Shown: piece after piece, positions 9,393-18,286 of the stretch
Position numbering within the stretch: the stretch's first letter is position 1
How the letters are laid out: each line of letters starts with the position of its first letter
NCBI RefSeq assembly: GCF_900104185.1
Contig: NZ_FNIZ01000025.1
Coordinates: forward strand, 1 to 59,838
DNA length: 59,838 bases
Direction of reading: 5' to 3'
Source: Halobacillus aidingensis
GTDB lineage: Bacteria > Bacillota > Bacilli > Bacillales > Halobacillaceae
Made by a program: the position numbers and the translations under genes
The notes under the pieces: generated by a model
Seen by the model: only the letters and a program-made list of their open reading frames with translations
Told to the model about the DNA's origin: nothing
Databases searched by the model: none

Positions 9393-9459
9393 TTATCTCG
9401 AATTCAAATCTTCCACAATCACTGCCCTACCCAATAAACGAAGACTCAGTTTTGAGATA
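9393..9459 (-). repeat. Solo cassette-type inverted repeat
   Basis: The arms TTATCTCGAATTC and GAAGACTCAGTTTTGAGATA are related to the solo repeats at 31175, 51869 and 56929, with CTGCCC in the centre. It lies inside the arsenic island near its right end, away from the main array. Confidence 0.6.
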
Positions 9460-9591
9460 GTCGTCCTATGACTTAATAACAATTATTTAAAATCTACCCT
9501 TTGCCACATGCATCTTACAACATCTCCAAATTAATAATCCTGGTTTAACCAATTGTGAACCCCCCCCCCGCCTCATATTTAAGAATAAGAA

Positions 9592-9632
9592 AAGCCTCTC
9601 AAAAGTTTATAAACTCTTGAGAGGCTTGTAAA
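9592..9632. terminator. Hairpin terminator next to attachment site S2
   Basis: AAGCCTCTCAA and TTGAGAGGCTT pair across a 14-base loop. A related hairpin precedes site S3 (20543-20575), as if each marked the end of a lost or neighbouring integrase unit. Confidence 0.7.
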
Positions 9633-9653
9633 TTTTAGTGGAAGATTATAAAA

Positions 9654-9865
9654 ACCAGTCAAAATTCAGTCAATTTGTTCTTAAACCCTATGATGAAAGG
9701 GTTTTGGGGGCTACCACATCATGCCGCCCATGGGTTCGCTTCATTAAATAAAGGAATATAAAGATCAAAAAGCCTCTATGTAATCAAGTCCATGAGGTTC
9801 AATCAATATTTTAGTCTATTGATTGAAAACAAAAAATGAATAAAAGTATGTCAAAATGTATGTCA
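9654..9865 (-). repeat. groEL-3'-like attachment site S2 with arm repeats on both sides
   Basis: The core at 9713-9731 reads ATGGGCGGCATGATGTGG on the minus strand. To its left is a direct repeat CCAGTCAAAATTCAGTCAA (9655-9673), also found at 57077 and, diverged, at 52771. To its right is another direct repeat, GTATGTCA twice at 9846-9865, with one copy at 20606 at the other end of the next island. The core flanked by two unrelated arm-repeat families suggests the junction of two islands with different integrases. Confidence 0.65.
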
Positions 9866-9933
9866 TTGATTTTATACGATGCCGCTCTTAAAAGCAGTTG
9901 TTTAAGCCCTTTCTTCAACAATAGTCACAGAAT

Positions 9934-11202
9934 TTAATTTGAATAAGAAGGCTTCGGTGAAAATAATGAGAAAATAGCGGCTAATAATGGTAGGGCAATC
10001 ATTACCCAGAGAATTTCTTGGTACCCACCAAACCAATCATAAAAGATTCCAAATGGAAGGGGACCAAATGCCGAGCCTAATACCATAACGGTTTGAGCTA
10101 ATCCTTTAATACTTCCTAAATGTTCTCTCCCAAAGTAATTAGGCCACACGATACTTAAAACAATTCTCTCAAAACCATTCACAATCCCCCAAACCACTCC
10201 GTAAATAACTGCGCCCGTCCAGGAACTCACTTGTAAAAGCACGAATAAGGCAATAACATGACCACCGAATGTAATCGCTAATACATAATGAACAGGCACA
10301 CGATCCACTAGGTAACCCACTAAAAATGTTACTGGAAATCCGATAATAGCCATCATAGATAAAACCAATGCTGCAACAGAATCTCCTAACCCTTTTCCTT
10401 CTGCAATTGAAACAAGGTGGAAAGTAACTCCTGTATTTACTAGAGCAGGGACACTGACGCAAAATAAAATAAGCCAAAAAGCCTTTGTTCTCATAGCTTC
10501 TTTGAGAGTCCAACTAATTTCATTAACTTCAATTGCGGGGCTTTCATTATCATCTTGAACGACTTTCGGAGTTCCATCAGGGATTTCACCGATATCCTCC
10601 GGTTGGTTACGTACAAAATAATAAGCGATGGGAACGAAAATGATGAGGAGCAGCAGCCCCCAGACCGTCCAGGTCATTCTCCATCCGGCAGCATCAATCA
10701 ACCATGTATTTAAAAGCGGCAATAATGCTGAACTTGCGAACCCGCCAATGGCCATGACACTTAATGCTCTTCCCCTTTTACCAATAAACCATTGAGGAAC
10801 CAATGTGTTGGGAATCAGTGTCAAGGAACCCTGTCCAAATAAACGCAACATGAAGAATCCCAAAAACATCATGATGGCCCCTGCCATTACAGCATTCCAA
10901 AAACATGCGATAGCTAGTAACAAGCCCGCTATGGTCATCATTATCCGCTGTCCCCACCGGTCTACAAGTCTTCCCACAATAAATAATGTTAATCCGGCAC
11001 ACAAGGTCGCAGAGGAGTATAACCCTGAAACTAAAGATCTGGAGTAATCAAAATCACTGATATAATGCTCAATAAAAATCGATATAGAATAAGTTTGACC
11101 CGGGCCAGAAAAGAACATACTTAATCCAGCTGCTGCAACGATCATCCAGCCATAATAGAAAGGCGTTGTTATAGGTGGCTTGCTTTTTAATTGTTGTTTC
11201 AT
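9934..11202 (-). CDS. MFS transporter
   Basis: A 422-residue, 12-helix major facilitator protein. It has the GRLVDRWGQR loop 2-3 motif, two six-helix halves split by a charged loop with PEDIGEIPDG (about residues 200-225), and strongly hydrophobic helices. It resembles oxalate/formate-antiporter-like or monocarboxylate transporters, but the substrate cannot be told. The ATG at 11202 is preferred because it follows AAGGAAGTGGGG; the frame is open to 11241. It is the first gene right of attachment site S2. Confidence 0.88.
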   Translation of the reverse strand: MKQQLKSKPPITTPFYYGWMIVAAAGLSMFFSGPGQTYSISIFIEHYISDFDYSRSLVSGLYSSATLCAGLTLFIVGRLVDRWGQRIMMTIAGLLLAIACFWNAVMAGAIMMFLGFFMLRLFGQGSLTLIPNTLVPQWFIGKRGRALSVMAIGGFASSALLPLLNTWLIDAAGWRMTWTVWGLLLLIIFVPIAYYFVRNQPEDIGEIPDGTPKVVQDDNESPAIEVNEISWTLKEAMRTKAFWLILFCVSVPALVNTGVTFHLVSIAEGKGLGDSVAALVLSMMAIIGFPVTFLVGYLVDRVPVHYVLAITFGGHVIALFVLLQVSSWTGAVIYGVVWGIVNGFERIVLSIVWPNYFGREHLGSIKGLAQTVMVLGSAFGPLPFGIFYDWFGGYQEILWVMIALPLLAAIFSLFSPKPSYSN

Positions 11203-11299
11203 ATTTCCCCACTTCCTTATAGTAACTAGCAGAACATACAATAAAATAAACCAGTTATCGATATAACTGGTTTCAGTCTCCTATATACGGTTAAAAAGC

Positions 11300-11488
11300 C
11301 TATAGGTGCTCCCCATGTTGGAGCTTCCTGATGTGCTCTCTTAAATCCTCTTTTTTCACTCTCCAATGACGACCGATTTTGAATCCTGGAATCCGGCCTT
11401 CTTGGACTAATTTATATGTAGTGACTTCACTAATTTGTAGAAATTCTGCCACCTGGGATATCGTCATGATCTCTAGTTCATTTTCCAT
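11300..11488 (-). CDS. Excisionase/AlpA-like DNA-binding protein
   Basis: A 62-residue protein with the MerR-like HTH_17 fold: MTISQVAEFLQISEVTTYKL, then EGRIPGFKIGRHWRVKKEDL. Such proteins act as recombination directionality factors or small regulators in mobile elements. It has an AAGGAAGG ribosome binding site. It is the only intact candidate excision factor in the second island; no intact integrase is next to it. Confidence 0.85.
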   Translation of the reverse strand: MENELEIMTISQVAEFLQISEVTTYKLVQEGRIPGFKIGRHWRVKKEDLREHIRKLQHGEHL

Positions 11489-11558
11489 GAGTAGACCTTC
11501 CTTTAACTGAAGTGTTTATATACAGTTTAAACTCTTTGTATCCATATCTCAACTTGAT

Positions 11559-11696
11559 TTATTTAGGAAGTAAAGTTTCTGGTACGCGTCCTTCCCCTTT
11601 ACACTTTTTACATTTCAGCTTAAACGTTACCCCAAATAATGTCTTCTCGACTTTCCCCTTCCCTTTACACCATTGACACAAAACATAAATGGCCAT
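11559..11696 (-). CDS. Mini DnaJ-type zinc-finger protein (45 aa)
   Basis: A 45-residue ORF containing two CxxCxGxG modules (CQWCKGKG at residues 7-14 and CKKCKGEG at 29-36) separated by about 14 residues. This is the Cys-rich repeat of DnaJ (HSP40) with everything else missing, and it should bind one Zn as a hairpin. The ribosome binding site is weak and distant. It lies upstream of and divergent from the helD-like gene. Confidence 0.6.
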   Translation of the reverse strand: MAIYVLCQWCKGKGKVEKTLFGVTFKLKCKKCKGEGRVPETLLPK

Positions 11697-11822
11697 ATAA
11701 GAGCACTCTCTCCAGTTAAATGTTTTATAAAATATTCATTTCATTTATAATGTATTATAATTGAGTAGTATTTTCAAGATAGAGACATTACACACTTACA
11801 ATTTAAAATCGGAGGATTAATC

Positions 11823-14132
11823 ATGGAAAGACACCATCCAGATTTCAATAAAGAAAATCAACGACTTTACGAAACAAAACAATACATAAAAAAAATATTG
11901 GAAGCAGGCGAGGGAAGACAAGAATCTTTTAAGGGAAATATTAAAGAAGCCTTTGAAAACTTAGATTACTTAGATAGTAGCTTGAGTTACATCAATATCT
12001 TAGTGAACGCAAAATTTATAGAAATGACCTCTTCGGACTTAGAACATTTAAAAAGGGTCGAAAACAAACCCTATTTTGCACGAATTGACTTTAAGAGCGA
12101 GCACTCTATAGATAGTGATGCTTTTTACATTGGAAAAGTATCTTTATTCAAAAAAGACACCCAGGAATCTTTGATTGTCGATTGGCGGTCACCTATAGCC
12201 AGCGTATATTACGATGGCCGCCTAGGTGAGGTAGAGTATTTCTCTGAAGATGGGAAAGTAACAGGCGAATTAACCTTAAAGCGGCAATTCACCATTGAAG
12301 AAGGTAAACTAGTGGATATTCGCGACATCGACATTACAACACGGGACGACCTTTTACAATCTTCCTTATCAGGAAGTGCGGATAACCGACTTACAGAAAT
12401 CGTTTCAACGATCCAAGCAGAACAGAACGAAGTTATTCGCGCTGATTTAACCAAACCAATCATTGTTCAAGGGGTCGCCGGCAGCGGAAAAACAACCATC
12501 GCATTACATCGGATCTCTATGTTTATTTATACCTATTCCAACAAAATTGATCCGGAAGAAATGATGATTTTAGCTCCTAACCATTTATTTATTGATTATA
12601 TTTCAGAAGCGCTCCCGGACTTAGGTGTAGAGCAAATCAAACAGACGACCTATAGCGAGTATGTACGAAACTGCATTGGAAAGAAAATCAAAGTCATCCA
12701 TCCAGATGAGAAGTTGCTCTCCTTATTAGAGGGAAAAAACGAAGCCTCCTCCGAACTAATCAAATGGTCATCCAGTTATAAAGGGTCGTTAGATTTCAAA
12801 GAGGTTCTAAAACGCTACGTCAAAGATATTCAAGATGAATATAAAGTAACTGAAAATTTTAAAGTGGAAGTATTCACTATATATAAGGCTAAAAATCTCA
12901 ATCGATTATTCTTTAAAGATTATAATTATCTTCCATTAAATAGCCGCGTCAAAAAAATCAAAAGCGTACTCCAGTCGGATTTCAAAAAAAAGAAAAAAGA
13001 AATGATTGAGTTGATCGAAAAGAAATTTGAAGATCGGTTTGATCAGTTGTATTATTCGATGAACAATACAGAAGAAAGAAGAAAGAAAGTCGTGCATTTG
13101 AACGATCAAAAAGAAAAAAAGCTCGAAAGAATTAAGCAAACCAAAAGCAAAGTAGTCACCGATTTTATTAAAGAACATTATCCAAGTTATAAGATCTTCA
13201 AGTATTACCAACAATTAATGACAAACAGAGGTCTATTACAAAAGTACACGGCAAATGAATTAACATCGGACCAGATGGAATATCTTTTGTCCACTTCCGA
13301 GATCTATTTCGCTAAAAACCAGTACGAATACGAAGACCTGGCTCCCTTACTCTATTTGCAGCATCTATTATACGGAATCGATAAGAAGTGGCAGATGAAA
13401 AAAGTAGTAATTGATGAAGCACAAGATTACAGTTTATTTCAGTTCTATGCCTTACAACTTAGTACGGGAACGGATTTATTCACCATATTAGGAGATCTCT
13501 CACAAGGCATCCATTCCTATAGAGGGTTGAATAATTGGGAAGAATTAACGAGTCATGTCCTTACTAGATCTAATTATAAAACGCTGAAAAAAAGTTATCG
13601 TACAACCATTGAGATTATGAATTTAGCGAACGAGCTTTTAGGACATTTCATCCCGAAACTTGATAGCGCTGAACCGGTCGTACGTCATGGACGTTTCCCA
13701 GCTTTTCAGCCTATTGAAACAAATAGAGATGTGAAAAGAACAGTCGAAGTTACATTACAAGACATACAAGAGCAGCAATTGAAAACAATTGCTATAATCA
13801 CTAAAACCGTGGAGGAAGCAAAACGGTTAAAGAAATTATTGCAACAGGTAAATTCATTCTCTTTTCAATGGCTAAAAGAAAATGAAGCCATTGAGCAAGG
13901 GAAGGTCGCAATTGTACCTGCCTACCTCGCTAAAGGATTGGAATTTGACGCTGTCGTATTATTGAATTTGGAAGAATCTTATACAGAAACCGATATGGAT
14001 ATTAAATTGTTATACGTTGCCATGACACGCCCTTTACACCGGCTTGAATTCATAGGAAGAACACCAAATGTTTTTTTGCTTAACCACTTAAACCACACGA
14101 AATATGTCATCCATCATTCAAAGGAGGAATAG
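11823..14132 (+). CDS. helD: HelD-like superfamily 1 helicase
   Basis: A 769-residue UvrD/Rep-type ATPase. It has a long N-terminal coiled region, Walker A GVAGSGKTTIALHR (about residue 220), Walker B VVIDEAQDYSLFQ (about 530), a charged coiled-coil insertion at 380-450, and the C-terminal helicase motif LLYVAMTRPLHRLEF. Architecture and length match HelD, which pulls stalled RNA polymerase off DNA. Many Bacillaceae carry extra HelD copies, so this may be a paralogue linked to stress or antibiotic tolerance. It ends 2 bases before the redoxin start, so the two are cotranslated. Confidence 0.88.
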   Translation: MERHHPDFNKENQRLYETKQYIKKILEAGEGRQESFKGNIKEAFENLDYLDSSLSYINILVNAKFIEMTSSDLEHLKRVENKPYFARIDFKSEHSIDSDAFYIGKVSLFKKDTQESLIVDWRSPIASVYYDGRLGEVEYFSEDGKVTGELTLKRQFTIEEGKLVDIRDIDITTRDDLLQSSLSGSADNRLTEIVSTIQAEQNEVIRADLTKPIIVQGVAGSGKTTIALHRISMFIYTYSNKIDPEEMMILAPNHLFIDYISEALPDLGVEQIKQTTYSEYVRNCIGKKIKVIHPDEKLLSLLEGKNEASSELIKWSSSYKGSLDFKEVLKRYVKDIQDEYKVTENFKVEVFTIYKAKNLNRLFFKDYNYLPLNSRVKKIKSVLQSDFKKKKKEMIELIEKKFEDRFDQLYYSMNNTEERRKKVVHLNDQKEKKLERIKQTKSKVVTDFIKEHYPSYKIFKYYQQLMTNRGLLQKYTANELTSDQMEYLLSTSEIYFAKNQYEYEDLAPLLYLQHLLYGIDKKWQMKKVVIDEAQDYSLFQFYALQLSTGTDLFTILGDLSQGIHSYRGLNNWEELTSHVLTRSNYKTLKKSYRTTIEIMNLANELLGHFIPKLDSAEPVVRHGRFPAFQPIETNRDVKRTVEVTLQDIQEQQLKTIAIITKTVEEAKRLKKLLQQVNSFSFQWLKENEAIEQGKVAIVPAYLAKGLEFDAVVLLNLEESYTETDMDIKLLYVAMTRPLHRLEFIGRTPNVFLLNHLNHTKYVIHHSKEE

Positions 14133-14134
14133 TC

Positions 14135-14650
14135 ATGCCAGACTTACAATTAGGTGATCGCATTCCTAATTTTTATCTTCCTTCAACGGAAGGGAAAAAT
14201 TACTTGTTCGAAAACTTTATGCAAGAACATGAGAACAAATGGCATTTGATCGTGTTTTTCAGAGGCTCATGGTCTCCTATATGTATAGAAGAATTAGAAA
14301 AACTGGAAGATAGTAAGGTAGAATTAGAAAACCAAAACTTGCAAACCACAGCTATTTCTACTGATTATCTTGAGGACTTAAAAAACTTGGTTAGGAAGAA
14401 TAACCTTACATTTCCCGTTTTATCCGATGAGTATGTTACAGTCATTGAAGCCTTTGGGGTGTTCCTTCATAAAACTGAGGCTCCGTATGAAGATCATGGA
14501 GTACACGGAGAGCCAGCCTATTTCATTATTAATGAGGACGGTCAGCTGATGTACCAACATAAACAAACCTCTCCTTTCGGTCGGCCCTCTCCAGAGGCTC
14601 TTGTTAAAATAACGAAATACATTTCAAATCATTTAAAAGCAAAACCATAA
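14135..14650 (+). CDS. Peroxiredoxin/AhpC-TSA-like redoxin
   Basis: A 171-residue thioredoxin-fold protein of the AhpC/TSA-redoxin type (DRIPNFYLPSTEG; later GEPAYFIINEDGQLMYQHK). In the active-site loop, RGSWSPIC keeps only the second cysteine of the usual WCPFC/WxxxC arrangement, so a single-Cys or altered mechanism is expected. It starts 2 bases after the helicase stop codon. The tight pairing of a HelD-like helicase with a redoxin is unexplained. Confidence 0.82.
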   Translation: MPDLQLGDRIPNFYLPSTEGKNYLFENFMQEHENKWHLIVFFRGSWSPICIEELEKLEDSKVELENQNLQTTAISTDYLEDLKNLVRKNNLTFPVLSDEYVTVIEAFGVFLHKTEAPYEDHGVHGEPAYFIINEDGQLMYQHKQTSPFGRPSPEALVKITKYISNHLKAKP

Positions 14651-14689
14651 GAATATAAATCATTCAAAAGGCATATATCCAATCTTTTA

Positions 14690-14718
14690 GGAGAACACAT
14701 TTCGTGTTCTCCTTTTTT
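14690..14718 (+). terminator. Terminator after the helD-redoxin pair
   Basis: GGAGAACAC and GTGTTCTCC pair around ATTTC and are followed by six T. It also serves the converging universal stress gene. Confidence 0.9.
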
Positions 14719-14726
14719 ACCTGGTT

Positions 14727-15149
14727 TTATTTCACGATAAGCACAGGACAATGAGCTCTTTTGGCCACCTTATGACTTACACTCCCTAACACCATTTCCT
14801 GAAGGCCGTTCAATCCCCTACTGCCGATTACTACAACATCAACCTGATTTTCATTGGCATACTTAACAATGGATGGTCCTGGGTCCCCCTTTATGATCTT
14901 CACTACGTAATCTATTTCCCTTTCCTTCAATATTTCTTCTGTGGCCGCTAACTTGGCTCTTCTTTTTTGAAGAAGAGCCTCTTTACATTCTTCTTTTAAA
15001 ACGTCTGATTTTGAAGTAGATCCATCTACAGAGTATAGAATAGTAACGATAGAACCATTCTTTCCTTCAGCTAGATGTGCAGCATTTTCTGCTGCTCGCT
15101 CCGCATGCGCAGAACCGTCAGAAGCTAATAATATTCGACTGAACATCAC
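14727..15149 (-). CDS. Universal stress protein (UspA family)
   Basis: A 140-residue UspA-domain protein. It begins ILLASDGSAHAERAA and ends with the ATP-binding motif GSRGLNGLQEMVLGSVSHKV, followed by CPVLIVK. It is a paralogue of the 16854-17276 gene: same length, and both contain the DGSTSKSDVLK/DGDTSKSDVLK block. The two flank the SulP transporter, which suggests a regulatory link to transport. Confidence 0.92.
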   Translation of the reverse strand: MMFSRILLASDGSAHAERAAENAAHLAEGKNGSIVTILYSVDGSTSKSDVLKEECKEALLQKRRAKLAATEEILKEREIDYVVKIIKGDPGPSIVKYANENQVDVVVIGSRGLNGLQEMVLGSVSHKVAKRAHCPVLIVK

Positions 15150-15369
15150 TTTCCACTCCCTTTCAAAACGACATTGTAAATTTTTTATTAATGTAAACGC
15201 TTAACATTGAAAAGACCATTGCAATCCAATTCATTATCTTATAATCTATTATAGTCAGTTATAAAAGAATAAGAAATAAAAACAATCAATTTTTCTATAT
15301 TTCCACAATCTTGACTACTGCGAGACTCAGTAGTCCTCAAATAAAATTCATTTAAGAAAGAGGGTATTT

Positions 15370-16830
15370 ATGTCAACTTTATCTATTAAAGAAAATTGGT
15401 TTGGGAACGTTAAAGGAGATGTTCTTTCGGGTATAGTTGTAGCTTTAGCTCTTATTCCTGAGGCCATCGCATTCTCCATTATCGCTGGTGTCGATCCAAT
15501 GGTTGGACTTTATGCATCGTTCTGTATTTCAGTAGTGATCGCCTTTATGGGTGGACGTCCAGGAATGATATCTGGTGCAACAGGAGCCATGGCGTTACTC
15601 ATGATCACATTAGTAGCTGAGCATGGAATTGAATATTTACTTGCTACAACGATATTAACTGGAGTCCTACAGGTTCTGTTTGGGGTATTTAAATTAGCTC
15701 GTTTCATGAAATTCATTCCTCGTTCTGTGATGGTAGGATTTGTGAATGCTTTAGGTATTTTAATTTTCACATCTCAATTACAGCACTTTGAAAATGAACC
15801 ATGGGTAATTTACGCTCTTGTAGGTTTAACGTTAGCTATTATTTATCTATTTCCTTTAGTATCAAAAGCTATCCCTTCTACGCTTGTAGCAATTATTGTC
15901 GTATCAGCCATTGCCATTTGGATGAATATAGGTGTTAGAAACGTTGGAGATATGGGTGAGTTAACCCAAAGCCTTCCGTTATTTGCACTACCTAATATTC
16001 CATTAAACTTAGAAACTCTTATGATTATTTTCCCTTATGCTTTAGCATTAACTATTGTAGGTTTACTTGAATCCTTATTAACAGCTTCCATTGTAGATGA
16101 CATGACAGACACAGATAGTAACAAGAACAAGGAAAGCCGTGGTCAAGGATATGCGAACATCGTTACTGGATTTTTCGGCGGGATGGCCGGTTGTGCAATG
16201 ATCGGACAATCAGTCATTAACGTCAAATCTGGCGGTAACGGTCGTCTCTCTTCTCTAGTTGCCGGTATTGTCCTTATGTTCTTAATCATTGTACTTGGAG
16301 ATATTGTCGTTCAAATTCCAATGGCTGCGCTAGCAGGTGTCATGATTATGGTTTCTATTGGCACGTTTGATTGGAATTCTGTAAGAAATATCCACAAAGT
16401 GCCTGTGTCAGACGCTGCGGTTATGATAATTACCGTGTTAACAGTAGTTCTGTCTCACAACTTAGCATACGGTGTCCTTGCTGGTGTACTTCTAAGCATG
16501 ATTTTCTTTGCGATTAAGATCTCAAAAGTGCGCGTTCCTTCCGTCTATGTAAACGAAGGTAAAAAACGCATTTATTATGTACAAGGACAATTGTTTTTCG
16601 CTTCAGTCACTGACTTTTTAGATTCCATTGATTTCAAAGACAACGTTAGCCATGTAGAAATCGACCTTAGTGCATCACATTTGTGGGATGACTCAGCTAT
16701 AGGTGCACTTGACAGTGTAGAAGCTAAATTCGAACAAAATGGTATTCATGTTAGCTTCAAAGGCTTAAACGGAGAAAGTTCAAGACTGCTTACTCGCTTA
16801 GGCGGAGTATCAAGAAGTTCTGGTCATTAA
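15370..16830 (+). CDS. SulP family anion transporter with STAS domain
   Basis: A 486-residue membrane protein. The Sulfate_transp core (about residues 1-385) begins [20 protein letters not shown] and has many hydrophobic helices. A cytoplasmic STAS domain follows, ending [18 protein letters not shown]. SulP members move sulfate, bicarbonate or other anions; which one cannot be told. It is followed 23 bases later by a universal stress gene on the same strand, a common SulP-USP pairing in halophilic bacilli. Confidence 0.92.
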   Translation: MSTLSIKENWFGNVKGDVLSGIVVALALIPEAIAFSIIAGVDPMVGLYASFCISVVIAFMGGRPGMISGATGAMALLMITLVAEHGIEYLLATTILTGVLQVLFGVFKLARFMKFIPRSVMVGFVNALGILIFTSQLQHFENEPWVIYALVGLTLAIIYLFPLVSKAIPSTLVAIIVVSAIAIWMNIGVRNVGDMGELTQSLPLFALPNIPLNLETLMIIFPYALALTIVGLLESLLTASIVDDMTDTDSNKNKESRGQGYANIVTGFFGGMAGCAMIGQSVINVKSGGNGRLSSLVAGIVLMFLIIVLGDIVVQIPMAALAGVMIMVSIGTFDWNSVRNIHKVPVSDAAVMIITVLTVVLSHNLAYGVLAGVLLSMIFFAIKISKVRVPSVYVNEGKKRIYYVQGQLFFASVTDFLDSIDFKDNVSHVEIDLSASHLWDDSAIGALDSVEAKFEQNGIHVSFKGLNGESSRLLTRLGGVSRSSGH

Positions 16831-16853
16831 TACGATTTAAAGGAGTTCAACTT

Positions 16854-17276
16854 ATGTTTAACAAAATTCTACTAGCTACGGATGGGTCAGAACACTCAAG
16901 CCGAGCTATTAACCAAGCTATAAAAATGGTCTCTCCTTATAAAGACCAAGTAAAAATAGACTTAATTTACGCCGTGGATGGAGACACGTCAAAGTCTGAT
17001 GTGTTGAAATATGGGGATTCCCATACGGCAACGATTAAACGTAAAGAGAAGTTTATGGAAACCATACAAGAAATCGAATCTAAAGGGGTAAAGTCAGATA
17101 TCATTCTCCTGCACGGGGACCCTGCGGAAGAAATTATCGAGTACGCTAACAATCATGAGTATGACTGTGTGGTTATTGGCAGTCGGGGAAGAAATAAGTT
17201 CCAAACTTTAATCTTAGGTAGTGTCAGTCATAAACTGGTCAAATATATTCAATCACCTGTTATTGTAGTGAAATGA
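16854..17276 (+). CDS. Universal stress protein (UspA family)
   Basis: A 140-residue UspA-like protein with KILLATDGSEHSSRAI at the start and the nucleotide-binding GSRGRNKFQTLILGSVSHKL at the end. AAAGGAG precedes the ATG. It is in an operon with the SulP transporter upstream and ends at a strong terminator. The likely role is sensing ATP or stress for the transporter; this is inference from pairing. Confidence 0.92.
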   Translation: MFNKILLATDGSEHSSRAINQAIKMVSPYKDQVKIDLIYAVDGDTSKSDVLKYGDSHTATIKRKEKFMETIQEIESKGVKSDIILLHGDPAEEIIEYANNHEYDCVVIGSRGRNKFQTLILGSVSHKLVKYIQSPVIVVK

Positions 17277-17317
17277 AAAACGTGTAGCGCCAGCGTATGC
17301 TGGGCTACACGTTTTTT
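17276..17317 (+). terminator. Terminator of the SulP-usp operon
   Basis: AACGTGTAGC and GCTACACGTT pair around an internal CCAGCGTATGCTGG hairpin and are followed by a T-run. The stem begins just after the usp stop codon. Confidence 0.92.
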
Positions 17318-17529
17318 CATTGAAAACATTAGCTGTGGAATACCAATGCTTTGTCATTTGAAGCAGGGATTGGGGTCCCGCATCAAACCGGACTACTTAC
17401 ACTATACCTAATCAGTTTATATTAATCAAACACAAATACAACACAAATAAATGATACAGAACATAAAAAAACACAACCATCTATAATGTGTTATAATTTG
17501 AAAGGAATTTAAATAAAGCGGTGAATGTC

Positions 17530-18141
17530 ATGTTAAAGGATACAGGAGAACGTATCATTCCAAAAGAAATGGATCCAACGAATAAGTTATTGCTCGAACA
17601 TATAGCCAGATACACTTTTTCAACTCCTTATGTAAAAGGTAGAGTTCTGGATATCGCCTGTGGTACAGGCTACGGAAGTGTCATGGTAGCCAAAGAGAAG
17701 AAAAAGGAAGTTAAAGAAATGATCGGGGTGGATATTAGTTCTGAAACCATCAGATATGCGATTCAAAATTACTATCACCCCCTTCTCACCTTTAGACAAG
17801 GGGATATCATGGATCCCTCTTTAATAAAAGAAATTGGTACTTTCGATACCATTCTGAGCTTTGAAACGATTGAGCACGTGAAAGATGACCGAGCCTTTAT
17901 AGAACGAATGTATAAGTTACTTAAACCTGGTGGCACATTAGTGCTCTCCACTCCTTTTGGGAAGGGACGAGATTATCCTTGTGGTTCCCCCTTCCATTAC
18001 TTTCAGTTGACAAAAGAAGAGTTCAACGAGCTGTTCACATCTTTTTCTAATGTAGAGATCTTTTATCAACGAGGTGTTACGATTGAGCCCCCACGTCAAG
18101 GGGTGTATTATCCACTTGGTGTGGCTGTATGTAAAAAGTGA
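17530..18141 (+). CDS. Class I SAM-dependent methyltransferase
   Basis: A 203-residue Rossmann-fold methyltransferase. Motif I is VLDIACGTGYGS, with an acidic residue at GVDISSETIR and the later motif LKPGGTLVLSTPFG. The N terminus (LKDTGERIIPKEMDP) is typical of a small-molecule methyltransferase group in bacilli. ATG 17530 is preferred over GTG 17521. The substrate is unknown. It stands alone between two terminators. Confidence 0.85.
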   Translation: MLKDTGERIIPKEMDPTNKLLLEHIARYTFSTPYVKGRVLDIACGTGYGSVMVAKEKKKEVKEMIGVDISSETIRYAIQNYYHPLLTFRQGDIMDPSLIKEIGTFDTILSFETIEHVKDDRAFIERMYKLLKPGGTLVLSTPFGKGRDYPCGSPFHYFQLTKEEFNELFTSFSNVEIFYQRGVTIEPPRQGVYYPLGVAVCKK

Positions 18142-18201
18142 GATTTCTTAGTATGACACACCACAACGAACGCAAGGAACCCCCTTCATTTTAAAGTAAA
18201 T

Positions 18202-18247
18202 AAAAAAGCTTGTAGAAAAACACAAAGTTGTCCTACAAGCTTTTTTT
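18202..18247. terminator. Bidirectional terminator
   Basis: AAAAAAGCTTGTAG and CTACAAGCTTTTTT form a long stem. It lies between the converging methyltransferase and LTA-synthase-like genes. Confidence 0.9.
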
Positions 18248-18286
18248 GATGATTTCACCCGTTTATTTCACCAGTTTGGTTTCCTA

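Noticed and set aside
9561-9570. Run of C residues near 9561
   Set aside because: Could be a sequencing or homopolymer artefact, and no feature depends on it.
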